DNA of 35,209 nucleotides from JAQUCI01 sp034932685 (lineage in GTDB: Bacteria; Bacillota_I; Bacilli_A; Erysipelotrichales; Erysipelotrichaceae). The stretch lies in the NCBI GenBank assembly GCA_034932685.1, contig JAYFOM010000005.1, forward strand, positions 1-35,209. Reading direction: 5' to 3'. This document shows, in pieces, positions 35,179 to 35,209 of this stretch (its first letter is position 1; the number at the start of each line of letters is the position of its first letter). A program made the translations under genes and the position numbers. The notes beneath the pieces are model-generated. The model was not told the origin of the DNA and did not search any database. It was given only the letters and a program-made list of their open reading frames with translations.

Positions 35179-35209
35179 ATGTCCCAAAACAATACTATCA
35201 TAAGATTAT
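35179..35209 (+). CDS. Start of an unidentified plus-strand gene (partial)
   Basis: An ATG at 35179 follows AAAGGAT at about ten bases and opens a frame reading MSQNNTIIRL up to the window edge. It is divergent from the GT-C-like gene. The N-terminus faintly recalls ISL3-family transposases, which often start with a short polar stretch followed by a hydrophobic pair, but ten residues are too few to decide. It may also be any other gene. Confidence 0.35.
   Translation, partial: MSQNNTIIRL

Noticed and set aside
1..35209. Mycoplasma-type genetic code (UGA read as Trp)
   Set aside because: fnlA, fnlB and fnlC end in TGA at conserved C-termini and tryptophans in conserved motifs are coded by TGG.

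Overview
The window is AT-rich, and almost everything in it is encoded on the minus strand. Only two partial reading frames, one at each edge, lie on the plus strand. Strong AGGAGG-type ribosome binding sites, near-consensus sigma-A promoters with 17-base spacers, a bacterial V-type ATPase and UGA used as a stop codon (fnlA, fnlB) point to a low-GC Gram-positive bacterium. Bacillota or a standard-code Tenericutes-like relative (Erysipelotrichia, Izemoplasma or Acholeplasma type) would fit; a Mycoplasma/Spiroplasma code would not. The species cannot be told from the sequence.

Layout from right to left, which is the direction of transcription. (1) 35024-30662 is a glycosyltransferase module: a large GT-C-like membrane protein, a polyprenyl-phosphate-type GT2, a DUF2304 membrane partner and a GT4-like enzyme. 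It is followed by tRNA-Gly(CCC) at 30615-30542 and a small two-helix membrane protein. (2) 29799-26127 is pgl-gnd-zwf, the complete oxidative pentose phosphate branch in one operon. (3) 25921-24429 is an unrecognised pair: a small secreted tyrosine-rich protein and a polytopic ABC-2-like membrane protein, with their own promoter and terminator. (4) 24180-20920 is fnlA-fnlB-fnlC, predicted to convert UDP-GlcNAc to UDP-N-acetyl-L-fucosamine, ending in a strong terminator. (5) 20756-14398 is a second surface-polysaccharide unit: ATP-grasp ligase, GT4, a second ATP-grasp ligase, DegT-type sugar aminotransferase and a Wzx-type flippase. (6) 14248-8764 is a two-gene cyclic-di-GMP operon: a PAS-PAS-degenerate GGDEF-EAL protein and a dCACHE-HAMP-PAS-GGDEF-HD-GYP protein. 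(7) 8574-197 is a nine-gene V-type ATPase operon (F-C-I-K-G-E-A-B-D in Enterococcus hirae naming) with tandem promoters and a terminator.

How the parts may work together: regions 1, 4 and 5 probably build an exported glycan containing L-FucNAc and possibly a 4-amino sugar. The two ATP-grasp ligases suggest that an amino sugar is acylated, for example with an amino acid; this is inference. The cyclic-di-GMP pair next door could couple an extracellular signal to surface polysaccharide or motility. The V-ATPase handles ion pumping or ATP synthesis, and the pentose phosphate operon supplies NADPH.

No gap exceeds 300 bases. The longer gaps (8575-8763, 14249-14397, 15931-16085, 20757-20919, 24181-24428, 25922-26126, 35025-35178) hold promoters, terminators or nothing recognisable, as listed. 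No CRISPR array, rRNA gene or complete insertion sequence was seen.
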